Source: Scenedesmus sp. ARA3
Taxonomy: Eukaryota; Chlorophyta; Chlorophyceae; Sphaeropleales; Scenedesmaceae
Direction of reading: 5' to 3'
Assembly: GCA_004335835.1 (NCBI GenBank)
Contig: RWJK01000880.1
Span: forward strand, 1 to 64,000
DNA length: 64,000 nucleotides
The position numbers and the translations under genes are program-made. Every line of letters starts with the position of its first letter. The first letter of the stretch is position 1. Under the pieces are notes generated by a model that had not been told where the DNA came from, made no database searches, and was given only the letters and a program-made list of their open reading frames with translations. Positions 19,261-30,152 of this stretch are shown one piece after another.

Positions 19261-21327
19261 ATGTCTACGAAACGAGGCCGCAAAAAGGCTGCGGCCAAGC
19301 CAGCGGGGCCCGTGCTGCCGGACCAGGAGCCCGAGGTTTCTCCTGCTGAGCTGCAGGCCACAGCAAAGCCAGCAGCGCCTCCATCACCCATAGTTACGCT
19401 CGCAAAGCACGCAATCACCCCTGTGGTGGTCGCAGCGAAGCGCGCAGTGTCTGTCATTGCTGCTGCACTACCAGCAATTCCGGAGGCATCAGCAGTAGAC
19501 GCAGGAGGGCTTGACTTCGACAAGCAGCACCACCCAGACAGCCCCAGGTCGCCCACTGGACAGACCAACCCTTTCAGCGAGCGGCAGACGGTCCTGCGGG
19601 ACGCTTTCAGCTTGCAGGAAGATGATGCTGCACAAGGCAGCGACCAGCAGCAGCTGCGCCAGGGCATGCACAGCAGCGGCAGCCTGCAGAGGGACGAGCT
19701 AGATGAAGAGCTAGAGCCTCTAAAGGAGGAGCAGAAGCAGCAGCAGGCATCAGCAGCAGCGCCTCTAGGAGTGCGGCTGCAGCAGCATGCGCTGCTGCTA
19801 TGGCGCAACCTCTCTGCATGGTTTGGGGCGCAGCGCAGCAGCGGAGCACTGCCTGTGCTGGCCCTGGGCATGCTGCTGCTTGCAGGAATGCTTGGCATGC
19901 TCTTCCTGCAAGGATCTGCACTGAGGGAGCAGCAGAGCATGATCAGCCAGCAGCAGCAGCAAGTGGCAGCGCAGCAGACAGCGCTCGCAGCTTTGCAGGA
20001 GCAGCTGCAGCAAGCACAGCAGCAGCTGCAGGGGCTGCCGGATATGCAGCAGCTGCAGCATGATGCAAGTTCCTGCAAGGCTGGCCTGGACGGCTTGGGA
20101 TCTAGCCAGGACAGCTTGCAGGAAACCTTGGACTTCCTGGCAGCACTTGCAGGACAGCTGGAACATAATGTAAGCAGCTTGAGCCAGGCCAGCACACTTG
20201 GAGAGAAGGCATGGCAGCTTTTGGAAGCAGCGACAGGCTCCAACGGTGCGGCTATGACCGCAGACGCAGCAGCAGCTGCTGTTGCTGCGCCTGCGCTGCT
20301 GCAGCAGACACAGCAGCAGCAGGAACTGGCGCAGCAGCTGCAGCAGAGCATGGCAGTGCTGGACACCCTACCTGCCACCATCAAGAGCGAGGTACAGCAG
20401 CAGCTCAGTGCAGCACTTCCCTCTGTGGATCTGGCACTGGCAGATTGCGGGGCACGCATCGCCTTCCACACACCCCTCAACAGCACTGCACTGGCAGCAG
20501 CAGCAGCAGCAGGGGCGTCAACAGCAGTGAGTGCTGCTGCTCCCAGCGGAGCAATGCAGTGGCTGCAGCAGCAGGTGGCGCAACGGCTGCTGCCAGGGGG
20601 TATGGCAGCAGCCAGGCAGCAGCAGGGCCAGCTGCTGGGTGCAGCGCAGATTAACAGTATCATCTTGCGGCCTCAGCGTGCTTTTCCTGCAAGCCCAGCC
20701 CTTGCAGGAAACAGCGCAGCAGCGGCAGCTGATCCAAGCCAGGGCAGCATCTCGTGCCTGCCGCTGCTGCTGGCGCCAGCCGGTGGATCGGCAGCAGCAG
20801 CAGCAGTGCTAGAGATTGCATTGCCACAGCCGGCAGCAATTGAGAGCGTCACATTCCATCACACCATGAGCAGTGCAGAGCAGCATGGCAGCTACGGTGC
20901 TGCTCCTGGGATGGTGCACATTGCGCTCGCCAACAGCAGCAGCTGCCCTGCAGGTCTGTGCAGTGCAGTAGGGCATGCTGCTGTGATGAACATCAATGCA
21001 TCAGCAGCAGATGCTGTAGATGCTGTAGATGCTGCAGCGTCTGGTGATGATGCACAGTCAGTGCTGGCGCGTGGTGTGTTGGGTGTGCAGCAGGAGGTGA
21101 CTCTTTGCCCTGAGAGCTTTGCAGGAGGGAGGGCAGTGGTGAAGATTCAGCCAGCAGCAGCAACAGCAGCAGCAGATGGTGAGTCGTCAGCAGGCGGTGG
21201 TCGGGCGGGTGTGGTAGCGGACAGGCTGATTGTGCATGTCAGCAGCAGCATAGGTGGGGGCGGGGGGCTGTGCATGCAGCGCATCAGTGTGCAGGGCATG
21301 CCGGTGGATCCTGCAAGCTTCTGCTGA
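19261..21327 (+). CDS. SUN-domain protein, single-exon, with one membrane helix and a coiled coil
   Basis: Probable inner-nuclear-membrane protein that would bind KASH partners across the nuclear envelope. The 688-residue frame is uninterrupted. Residues 3-13 are basic (TKRGRKKAAAK, a possible nuclear signal). A single membrane helix lies at about 195-217 (ALPVLALGMLLLAGMLGMLF), followed by a Gln-rich heptad-like region to about 270. The SUN-like C-terminal part starts near 389 with DLALADCGARIAF and continues with LEIALPQPAAIESVTFHH, APGMVHIAL and, near the end, GLCMQRISVQG, which matches the conserved YTCLYRFRVHG ending of SUN domains. Ala/Ser insertions interrupt the domain. It is the only gene of this size in the window without an intron or exon copies. 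A mid-SUN subtype is less likely because the domain is terminal. Confidence 0.82.
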   Translation: MSTKRGRKKAAAKPAGPVLPDQEPEVSPAELQATAKPAAPPSPIVTLAKHAITPVVVAAKRAVSVIAAALPAIPEASAVDAGGLDFDKQHHPDSPRSPTGQTNPFSERQTVLRDAFSLQEDDAAQGSDQQQLRQGMHSSGSLQRDELDEELEPLKEEQKQQQASAAAPLGVRLQQHALLLWRNLSAWFGAQRSSGALPVLALGMLLLAGMLGMLFLQGSALREQQSMISQQQQQVAAQQTALAALQEQLQQAQQQLQGLPDMQQLQHDASSCKAGLDGLGSSQDSLQETLDFLAALAGQLEHNVSSLSQASTLGEKAWQLLEAATGSNGAAMTADAAAAAVAAPALLQQTQQQQELAQQLQQSMAVLDTLPATIKSEVQQQLSAALPSVDLALADCGARIAFHTPLNSTALAAAAAAGASTAVSAAAPSGAMQWLQQQVAQRLLPGGMAAARQQQGQLLGAAQINSIILRPQRAFPASPALAGNSAAAAADPSQGSISCLPLLLAPAGGSAAAAAVLEIALPQPAAIESVTFHHTMSSAEQHGSYGAAPGMVHIALANSSSCPAGLCSAVGHAAVMNINASAADAVDAVDAAASGDDAQSVLARGVLGVQQEVTLCPESFAGGRAVVKIQPAAATAAADGESSAGGGRAGVVADRLIVHVSSSIGGGGGLCMQRISVQGMPVDPASFC

Positions 21328-22339
21328 TTGAAATGTGGAAATGTGATTGAGGACTCAAGGTGCTGCACTTTCAAACATGCTGTTTGGGGAAGCTTCTCAG
21401 TCGCTGAGTGCCTTGAAGGCTGCTGTGATTGCAGTTTTGAGTCTGTGCCATAGATGGATAGTAACATGTGATGGCGCTGGATGCTTGCTGCGCTTGGTTT
21501 GAAAAAGAAGAGGGGCCCTTGGTTTGCTTGATGCTCTAGAAAGTCCTTGTTGCATTGCTGGTCAATGCATGTTTGAACTTGATCATCAAGTTCACGGTGT
21601 CAAACTTTGTTTTGCAGTGCATGGCATTCCTTATCTGCTTTCAGCGCAAACATTGGACCCGTCACTAAGTGACGCAATCAGCTGTGCCCATGGCTGCCAG
21701 GAATGCCGGGAATGTAACTTCTGGTAGTCTGCATGTCATTGTGGCTTCAGCAGCAGTCCAGGCGGCCCGGCCGCGGCCACGGTGTGTTCTGTGTAATGTT
21801 TATAGCCATGCATGTGTGCTCCAACATATTCCTGGGAGATAAAGAGCAGGTGTGCCGGTTCAGCAGCCTTTACAGGCGCCTCCTCAGAGTATCATTGCAA
21901 GGTTTGGGGCATTCAAGGCACGTAGTTTTCAATCCACTAAAGCACTGTTGCATTCTTGTAGGCAAAACAACCACCTGACAGACACGGCACAATCCGCTTC
22001 CAAGATGAGGCCTCGCCAAAATGTGTCCTGCGACCGCTGTAACTACCAACAGCATTATGCTGCATGATGCATATCATAGCGGCTTCATGTCACTCTCCAG
22101 TTGTGTTGCATTGTGAAGACACTGTGCAACGGCAACGTTAACAATTGCCATGTACTGCATGTGGCTAGGGCAGCGCATGCATGAGCCACCATGACACCCT
22201 GAAAGTGACACGGCAACAGCCACAAACAAACTGGAGCAGTGCACCGCAGCAGTGTGCATGTTGGCTGGGTGTGCGACATGCTGACAAACAACATGCATCT
22301 GATATGAGTATGATACAGTTATAGTTACAATGGCCGTCA
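21328..22339. other. Intergenic stretch between convergent genes
   Basis: It holds the 3' flanks of the SUN-domain gene (plus) and the nucleotidyltransferase (minus). I see no further gene. Confidence 0.45.
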
Positions 22340-22865
22340 AAAGCTCCTTCACGCTGGCTGTGGCGCAAGCAGCTCACGCCCCAGCTGCTGCTGCCGCCCC
22401 TCAGTCCTGCTGCTACTGCCACGCCTGCCGCTGCCACCCCTAGGCACCATGCTGCTGCTGCTGCTGTCCGGGGCCACCGTCCTGCTGGCTGCTGCTGCTG
22501 CTACTGCTGCCGCCTGTGAGGCCAGCTTGTGACAGCGCCACAGCAGCTATCCCCACAAATGATGGCTTGGCGGTCAACACACTAGACCAACGTAACAGTC
22601 AAGTATGATACAGCCTGATGTAGGCTCTACATGGCTCTGTCACGCTGGCTGTGGTGCTAGCAGCTCACGGCCCAGCTGCTGCTGCCGCCCCTCAGTCCTG
22701 CTGCTGCTGCTGCTGCCGCCGCGCCTGCCGCCACCACCCCTAGGCACCCTGCCATGCTGCTGCTGCTGCTGCTGCTGCTGTCCAGGGCCGTCCTGCTGGC
22801 TGCTGCTGCTGCTGCCGCCACCAGTGAGGCCAGCTTGTGACAGCGCCACAGCAGCTATCCCGCCG
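22340..22865 (-). repeat. Downstream copy of the nucleotidyltransferase C-terminal coding segment
   Basis: About 220 bases around the stop codon of the nucleotidyltransferase (22635-22860) have a close copy at about 22345-22560, beyond the stop. Shared blocks include CACGCTGGCTGTGG, CCGCCCCTCAGTCCTGCTGC and GAGGCCAGCTTGTGACAGCG. The copy has several indels in the triplet tracts. Confidence 0.85.
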
Positions 22866-24790
22866 CGCGGCGGCCGGCTCCGCTGCTGCTGCTGCTGCTG
22901 CTGCTGGCCGTCTGCTACCCTCGATTGGTGCCTCCTGCTGCGGCCAAACCCACCTGCAGCTGCATCAACGTCCACAACATCTCTGCCGTCAATCACAATG
23001 CCGCTGCTGCTGCTGCTGCTGCTGCCGTCAGGGCCCCTAGCAACTGCAGCCCTACCTCTGCCCCTCCCACGCCCGCGCATGCTGCTGCTGCTGCTGCTGC
23101 TGCTGCCAGTGCCTTGTTGTGCTGGCGGCGGCCTGTGCCAACGAGCATCAATGCTGCCACCGTGCTGCTGCTGCTGCTGATCCTCAGCAGCTAACCCTAC
23201 TGCTGCTGCTGTTGCCGCTGGTACTGAGTGAGCCCTCTGCTGCATGCCCAGGCTGCTGCTGCTGCTGCCGCCAGCCGCCTGTGCATGCTGCCCATCCGCC
23301 GGCCGCAAAGCACCGCCAGAAGCCAAAGCATTTGCGACAGCCGACGTAACATCAAAAACCTGCTGCTGCTGGTGCTGCTGCTGCTGCTGCTGCTGCTTGG
23401 GCTGGCTTCTGCGCTGCTGCTGCTGCCGTGGCCGTTGCAAATCAGCCGGCGCTGAGCCCACCCTTAGCTCCTGCAGCCCCTGTTGCAGCCTTTCCCTTCT
23501 TGCAGCCTCCTGCTGCTGCCAGCGCTGCTGCGCGTGCTGCTTGCGCCACTGTGAGAAGTCTGCCATGCACACGCACAGCTGCCGCTGCCGCTGCTGCTCC
23601 TGCGGCTGCAGCCGCTGCATCAGCCGCCGAAAGAGCTGCAGAGCACCCTCGATCTGCTGCACTTTCAGGGGGTCTGCGAGGCAGCCGTTGTTGCTGTCTA
23701 CACAGCCTAGGGCGCTGCTGTTAGCCAGTGCGGCCCAGCAATCCCCTAGCCCCGCTGCTTCTGCTACTAATTGTGCTAATTCATTTGAAGGCAGCTTCAG
23801 CTGCACTTGTTTCAGCAGCGGCAGGGGCAGCAGCGACTGCTGGGCGAGCTGAAGCACTGCAGGGGGGCCGAACAGCCAGGCAAATGCAGACAGCATGTGC
23901 TGGCATGCCGGCTCGCTGCAGCTGCTGCTGCTGCTGCCGAGCCAGTCTGCCAAACTGCGCACCCCAGGACTACCAGGCGCTGCTGCTGCTGCTGCTGCTG
24001 AAGATGATGCCGATGTTGAAGCCACACCATCCACATGTGTTAGGCCCAGCATAGGGCTGCTTGCCGCACTGGTGCTGGCGCTAACACCCGCTGCTGCTGC
24101 TGCTGTTGGAGTGACTGCGTCTGCTGCTGCCTTGCCGTCAAGGGCCTCCCGTAGCAGTTGAGCTGATGTTGACATCACCCAGGCGATGTAGCGCGCTGAG
24201 TTGGTGCAGCTGAGGTGGTTGTGGGAGCCCACGGAGCGTGCTGTGTTGTCACCTGCATAAGCCACAGCATGCAGCACATGCAGCAGGCAGTGTCAAACGT
24301 AGGCAAGACTAGCAGGGTCCGCGGCCGAGTTGGTGCAGCTGAGGTGGTTCTGGGAGCCCACGGAGCGCGCTGTGTTGTCGATTGCAGGGAAAGTTGTGTT
24401 GCAGGCAGAAGGCAGTATTTCATGTGGTTGCTGAGCAGCAAGGCATGCATACAGCTGAGGTGGTTGTGGGAGCCCACGGAGCGCGCTGTGTTGTCGACTG
24501 TGGAAAGGACGCAGCACACAGCACATGAATGCAGAGCGCGGGGGCGACGGGCAGGCATGATTTATAGACGCGGCCTGCTGCAGCTGCCAATGTAGGTGGC
24601 ACATCCAAACTGATCCGCACACATGTGAACAGCTAAGCCTCAAAGCAGCAGGCTGCTGCAGATCGACATTTGTAATACATGCATGTCGCAGCAGTGCCTG
24701 CCCCCCACCTGCATTGAAGGGGTCCTCTATGCTGAAGATGTACGGCTTGTTGCCTGGCCACACAGCATCAACCCAGCCACCCCACCTGAC

Positions 24791-24823
<33 letters not shown>

Positions 24824-27800
24824 GCAGCAGCACAGACTTAGGAACAGCAGTGCGCTGGCATGTGTGACCGCCAACAGGCAGATGTGCGCGGCGATGACAG
24901 TGCATGCTGCTTGCAAGGGGAGGCTTGCGGCGTGCATGGCACACATCGCCTGTTGGTCACTACTAGCTACTGCCTGGCCTACGCGTCGACTTCAGCCATG
25001 CCATGCCTGCATGCTGCCAGCAAGCACAGTGCAGCACACCAGAACCAACACATCTCAACTAGCATAATCATAACCAGCATCATCAGAGCAGATATACTGC
25101 CTGTTCTCACCAGGTGCTGCAGCGTGTGCCGCTGCTGGCGCGGGCCTCAGACCAGCGCGTCATCTGCTGCCCAAAAACCTCGAAAAACCCCGCCAGCAGC
25201 TCCGCCAAACCCTTGGGTTTCTGCGCCCCTGAACCCTCCCGGCTGCGCTTGCTGACGTAAGCCCCGGTGTTAATCATCGCGAGGTTTAGGGTGCGTTTTA
25301 GCGCGGCTGAGCTGACGCCTGAACCCTGCAGGATGCGTGGCGCTGCCAGGCGGGGCTGCCGCTGCTCTAGCAGCTGCCACAAGGGCGGCAACACCGCAGG
25401 CTGCTCGTTCTGTTTGTGAAGAGAGTTTTTGACAGCGCGGAACAGCAGGACAACACAGTTCAGCAGGAGGAAGAGCAGTGTTGCACAAGTAGCGACGGGT
25501 TGACAGTGGCCGAACCAGACACGAAGCAGAGACTGCAGATGCCTCTGCATCACAGTCTCGCTTTTGGCCGGTGCTGATCCACTCTATCGCACCCACCTGC
25601 AGGTAGAAGGCCACCATCAGCCCCCAGCTCCAGCTGTTCAGTGTGTTGGAGGCGGCGTCATTCAAGCCATGCGCTGCTGCCCATGCCTTGACCAGGCGGT
25701 ACAGTGACGCATAGCGGCGGTCCAGACTGCCCCACAGCCTGCAGCAAACAACAGCCAAGAAAATATGAAGCACTGTTGTTTGATTGTCGTGCAGAACCTC
25801 GAGAAGTTGACCAGGCGGTACAGTGACGCATAGCGGCGGTCCAGGCTGCCCCACAGCCTGCAGCAGTGTTACAGACAATTCAAATTCATACAACCTTGTC
25901 TCATTTCTGGTGCCGAAGCTGGAAAGTTGACCAGGCGGTACAGCGACGCATAGCGGCGGTCCAGACTGCCCCACAGCCTGCGTGCATGTTCAGCCAATCA
26001 AGTTTTAAAGCACTGTTGTTTGATTGTGGTGCAGAAGCTGGAGGAGTTGACCAGCGGTACAGGGAGGCGTAGCGGCGGTCCAGGCTGCCCCACAGCCTGC
26101 AGCAGCAAGGTCCAAACTCTTTGGGTAAGCTTACATGAGTTCTGGTGGAACCAGACGGTACAGTGACGGTCCAGGCTTCCCCACAGCCCAAGGTGGTTGC
26201 GCCCGAGTAAACCCTAAAACCCCAAGAAGGTCGCTGAGGTTTGCATGTCGCAGAACTCCAAAATAGCATCACATCGACACCATGCCAGGTTGCAGCTGAG
26301 CTGCAGCTGCAGCACGTGTACAACACGCAACAGGTGGCGCTGTGCTGCGCAAGGAAAACCATTACTGCGTTGAAGGCGCACTCCAGCCTGCTGATGGAGA
26401 AGCCGCAGTAAACATGTTATTGCCACAAGCATAACCCAACCCAACACGACACACAGCGCGGCTGTGCTGCGCAGGCAGCCCCACTCACTTCTGCATCTCT
26501 GCCTTGAAGACGCACTCCAGCATGCTAATGGAGACGTCACACTAAATGCCACGCACACCACCAAAGCTATCAGCGAACAACAGCCGCGCTGTGCAAACCT
26601 CTCACTTCTGCATCTCTGCCTTGAACACGCACTCAAGTCTGCCGATGGGGACATCAACACCACACGCACCAAAGCCACAATCATCAACATAGCATACATT
26701 CGACCTCTTACAAACAGAGTTACTCCATACATAATAGCCACTCCTTCTGCATCTCTGCCTTAAAAGTGCAATCTGGCCTACTGATGCAGAAGTCACACCG
26801 TACGCATAAGCACACTCGCACCCAGGATCTTGTACCCTGAACAGCCAGCGCTCACTTTTGCATCTCCGCGTTGAAGGTGCACTCTGGCCTGCTGATGGAG
26901 TTTTCATACCGCACATACACCAAAGCCAAACACGCCACCACCGTCAATGCAAGGCAGAATAGGCAGTGCTCTGCTATTGTCGCACTCACTTCTGCATCTC
27001 CGCCTTGAAGGTGCACTCCGGCCTGCTGATGGAGAAGTCACAGGCCAGCCCTGTGGCTGCATGCACCGCCTTGATGACGGGCACGCGTGCATGCAGCACG
27101 CGCTCAACCTGCAACAGCATAACCGCCAGTTGCAGATGCAGCCATTCATCAAAGTCATTGAAAACGTGCTGCGGGTGCAATGGTCTCAGTGCTCCCCAAT
27201 TGGTGCGCTCGTCCTGCACAGCATAGCAGAACCCGCTTCCCATTGACACACAGCCATAGGAAGTGGCGTCAACAATGCGTGGTCAAGCACGTCTGCTGAC
27301 ACACATACACAGCTCCTCCTGTACTGCCTCTGGCACAGCCGATGCAACCAGCATGAGTACAGCTGGCACAACATTTTGAAAATTGTCATCATATATTGTG
27401 TAACGCACTAGCCCCTTTGCCTCCAGTGCATTCGCCAGGTCAGCCAGCAGGTACTGCTGCTCCAGTCCAGAATGTGTTATAACACGATAACAACACACCT
27501 GCCCCTGCACCAGCCCTCTTGCCTCCTGCGCATCCGCCAGGTCAGCCAGCAGGTACTGCTGCTCCGATGAGAGCTACTCAAGCATAACTAACATAACAGT
27601 AACATGCCATAACATATAAGTAACGCACCTGCCCCTGCACCAGCCCCTTTGCCTCCAGCGCATCCGCCAGGTCAGCCAGCAGGTACTGCTGCTCCAGCGG
27701 GGCCGCTCACCCAACAGCAATGATGCTGGTGATATTTGTTGACAAATAACATGTTAAAACACAATAATAACACACCTGCCCCTGCACCAGCCCTTTGCCT

Positions 27801-29282
27801 CCAGCGCATCCGCCAGGTCAGCCAGAAGGTACTGCTGCTCCAGCGGGGCCACTCAACCAACAGCAATGATGCTGGCGATATCTGTTGACAAATAACATGT
27901 TATAACACGTAACGCACCTGGCCCTGCACCAGTCCCTTGGCCTCCAGCGCATCTGCCAGGTCAGCTAGCAGGTACTGCTGCTCCAGAGGTGCCCACTCAT
28001 GCACCTCAACAGCCACCTGCTGCTGCTGCCCGTCAAAACTATCGTTGTCAGCAGGCACTGGCACTGTGTGCGTCACCCATGCGTTGACCGCAAAGTCCAG
28101 ATCGCTGCCTGCAGGACAAACACAAGACCAAAGCAGCCATCAGGCAGTGGGGGACAGCGAGTGGAGCACAGATGTGTGAGGCAGAGGCAGCAGCAATTTG
28201 ACTCGAGTAACTGCATAGATGACTGCCAGGAATGCTGCCAACGCCTACGCAAACCTGCCACCGCTGCTGCCGCTACGAAACACAGATGCAGCAAGCAGCC
28301 ATGCTGCCGCCTGCCTTCAGCCTGTGCATGCATGTGTCCCCTGCGTTGCTTTTGCTGCGGCTGCTGCTGTGCCTCCTGCATGAGTCTGCAAGCTTCCATG
28401 CTGTTGCTGCTTCTGTCCAACCTGCCGAAAGAGCTGCTGCCGCTGCTGCTGCCCCTGCTCGTGCTGCTACCACTGCTGCTGCCACCGTCACTTGTGCTGC
28501 TGCTGCTGACCTGGCAGGTGCAGGCCGGCCCTGAAGGAGCCAAAGGTCTCCACGGAGCAGTGCAGCGCAGCCGGCAGCGCTTCAGCCACCAGCTGCTGCA
28601 TCTCCTGCACTACCATGCGCCTTGCTGCATCCAGGTCGGCACTGGGCTGCAGCGTCTGCATACAGGTTACCAGTACATGTACAAATGAAAAGAGGTGTGT
28701 GGCAGATGGAGGGTGCGCAGACGCATTGCGAATGAGAGACGGGCTGGGTGACGAGCTAGGCATGTGCTTTAGGGCTGCAGCAGTGACATAAGCTACTGAG
28801 GCAGAAGGGCAGCTGCGCTGCCAGCTGTAGCGCTGCAGGCAAAGGCAGTGTTGCTGCTGATAGGAGTGAAGACCTGCAGCTGCTGTTCTGTGCCAGGTGT
28901 TTGCCGAACACGATTGCATGCTAAACAGCAGGTACGTGCTTGTCAAGTGCGGCGCATTTGCCAGAGCAGGATGCAGTTTGGTTGATGGGTATGTATGCCG
29001 CAGCTCCTGCACCAACTGGGGAACTGCACTGCTATCCGTGCCAACGCAAGAGAGCACCCCCTGCCCATGAGGGCGGTTGCAAGCTGGTTCAAGTTGAAAT
29101 CCTAGAAATTTTGTGTCTGAGTGCAAGTACCAGCGTGCCAGAGGGCTGTGTTTAGACACTGCTGTTTGCAAATGCAGTGCCCCTGCTGCTTTTCACCACT
29201 AGCTGCTTCTCACCGACAGCAGCGCCTGCAAGGACCCTTCAAACAGCTTGACCCGCTCTCGATCGTAGATCAGCGGCTCCAT
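22640..29282 (-). CDS. MUT68/HESO1-like terminal nucleotidyltransferase with Gln-rich, RGR-rich tail
   Basis: Adds untemplated nucleotides to RNA 3' ends. In green algae (MUT68) and plants (HESO1) relatives tail small RNAs and cleaved transcripts. Exons, in gene order: a possible first exon at 29282-29216 (MEPLIYDRERVKLFEGSLQ; its splice phase was not confirmed), then 28655-28511, 28108-27918, 27108-26990, 25738-25597, 25400-25111, 24785-24709 and 24252-22640, the last seven joining in phase for 858 residues. The catalytic motif reads FGSFRAGLHLPG joined to SDLDFAV (two metal-binding Asp), and the third Asp is in LACDFSIS. The central domain follows (LVKAWAAAHGLNDAASNTLN, SWSWGLMVAFYLQ), then IEDPFNAGDNTARSVG. 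The tail is poly-Gln and poly-Ser with MRGRGRGRGR. Three consecutive exons carry up to five tandem copies. Poly(A) or poly(U) specificity cannot be read from sequence. Confidence 0.85.
24185..24505 (-). repeat. Three copies of the exon head coding DNTARSVGS(H/Q)NHLSC
   Basis: The acceptor and first codons of the last nucleotidyltransferase exon (real copy 24252 downward) recur at about 24315-24382 and 24445-24503, upstream in gene direction. The protein is almost unchanged (H to Q once). Confidence 0.85.
25690..26190 (-). repeat. Five copies of the exon head coding LWGSLDRRYASLYRLV
   Basis: The real exon starts at 25738. Copies with acceptors lie at about 25805-25860, 25925-25980, 26043-26100 and 26150-26188. 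The nearest two differ from the exon only at silent sites within this segment. The fourth has a one-base deletion and the fifth a larger deletion, so decay grows with distance. Confidence 0.88.
26365..27045 (-). repeat. Six copies of the exon end coding SISRPECTFKAEMQK plus donor
   Basis: The real exon ends at 26990. Copies lie at about 26852-26903, 26742-26790, 26605-26650, 26487-26530 and 26365-26402. Period is about 110-140 bases. Most retain the ACTTCTGCATCTC donor-side context; protein identity falls with distance. Confidence 0.85.
27405..27990 (-). repeat. Five copies of the exon end coding EQQYLLADLADALEAKGLVQ plus donor
   Basis: The real exon ends at 27918. Copies lie at about 27774-27845, 27628-27698, 27508-27566 and 27405-27467. 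Spacers contain related AT-rich sequence, including TGTTATAACA palindromes. Confidence 0.88.
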
Positions 29283-30152
29283 ATCGACTAGGGCTTGCTT
29301 TTCGTTGATAGCTTCACTCCCGATGCAGGCAGTTGTTCACATGCTGACGATCAAGTGTAGCGTGATGGCAGCGAGCATGCTTGCATCTTTAGACACATGC
29401 GTATGTTTGAAGCTTGTCGTTCCGGCACCTGGTGCCATTATAACTCGGGCATGTTGTGCACAAACCACAGCTCTTGTTTGGGCAGTGCAGCAACCACTAG
29501 ATAGAGATAGCAACAGCACAGGATACGCAAGCAGCCCGTAGCGAATCAAAGGAACGTCAAATGTACTGAGCCCGGCTGCTGTGCAAGGAACAACACTACG
29601 CTCATCCTGCACCCTGTGGGGCTTGCTGTGTCTGTCACACTGTCACGCTGAGCTGTACAGGAGCGTGTACTGCCAGGCATGGCATGCAGGGGCTCCTTCT
29701 GTTCGACTTGGGCGTGCTGCCAGCATGAACTACGAAGGTTTGTATGTTGGCATGCATACATGTGTGATTGCTGAATACCTCTGCAGCCTGTGGTGCTGTG
29801 TCTGTTGCGCCTGTTGCTGAGCCTGCTGCAGCTGCAGCGTGAACAGTGACAGTGACGTTCACACAAGTTGCAGACTGGCGCCGGTGGCAGTGCTACCGGT
29901 GACAGTTACCCAGGTAAACTCGCCCATTTGAGGAGCCAATGAGAGGCTCATGGGGTAGAGACAACCAAACCAACCCGGGCCTTGCAAGGCTGCATGCAGC
30001 AGACTTGTTGATTAACATCGCCAAAGCGAGGTAATGATGGTGCGGCTGTCTGTGCCAATGCACGTCACTCAACCCAAGAACCCAACAAGCATGCTCCACA
30101 CATCCAGCAAATCAACTTCAACCACACTGGGCTGCTGCTGGCTTTGCGCGCA
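29283..30152. other. Intergenic stretch upstream of the nucleotidyltransferase
   Basis: It lies between the helicase stop (30153) and the tentative nucleotidyltransferase start (29282), both minus-strand genes, so it should hold the promoter of the latter. No coding signal is evident. Confidence 0.4.

Noticed and set aside
21730..22340. Possible tRNA or small RNA gene in the SUN/nucleotidyltransferase gap
   Set aside because: I could not find a T-loop (GGTTCRANNC) with matching arms, so no RNA gene is called.
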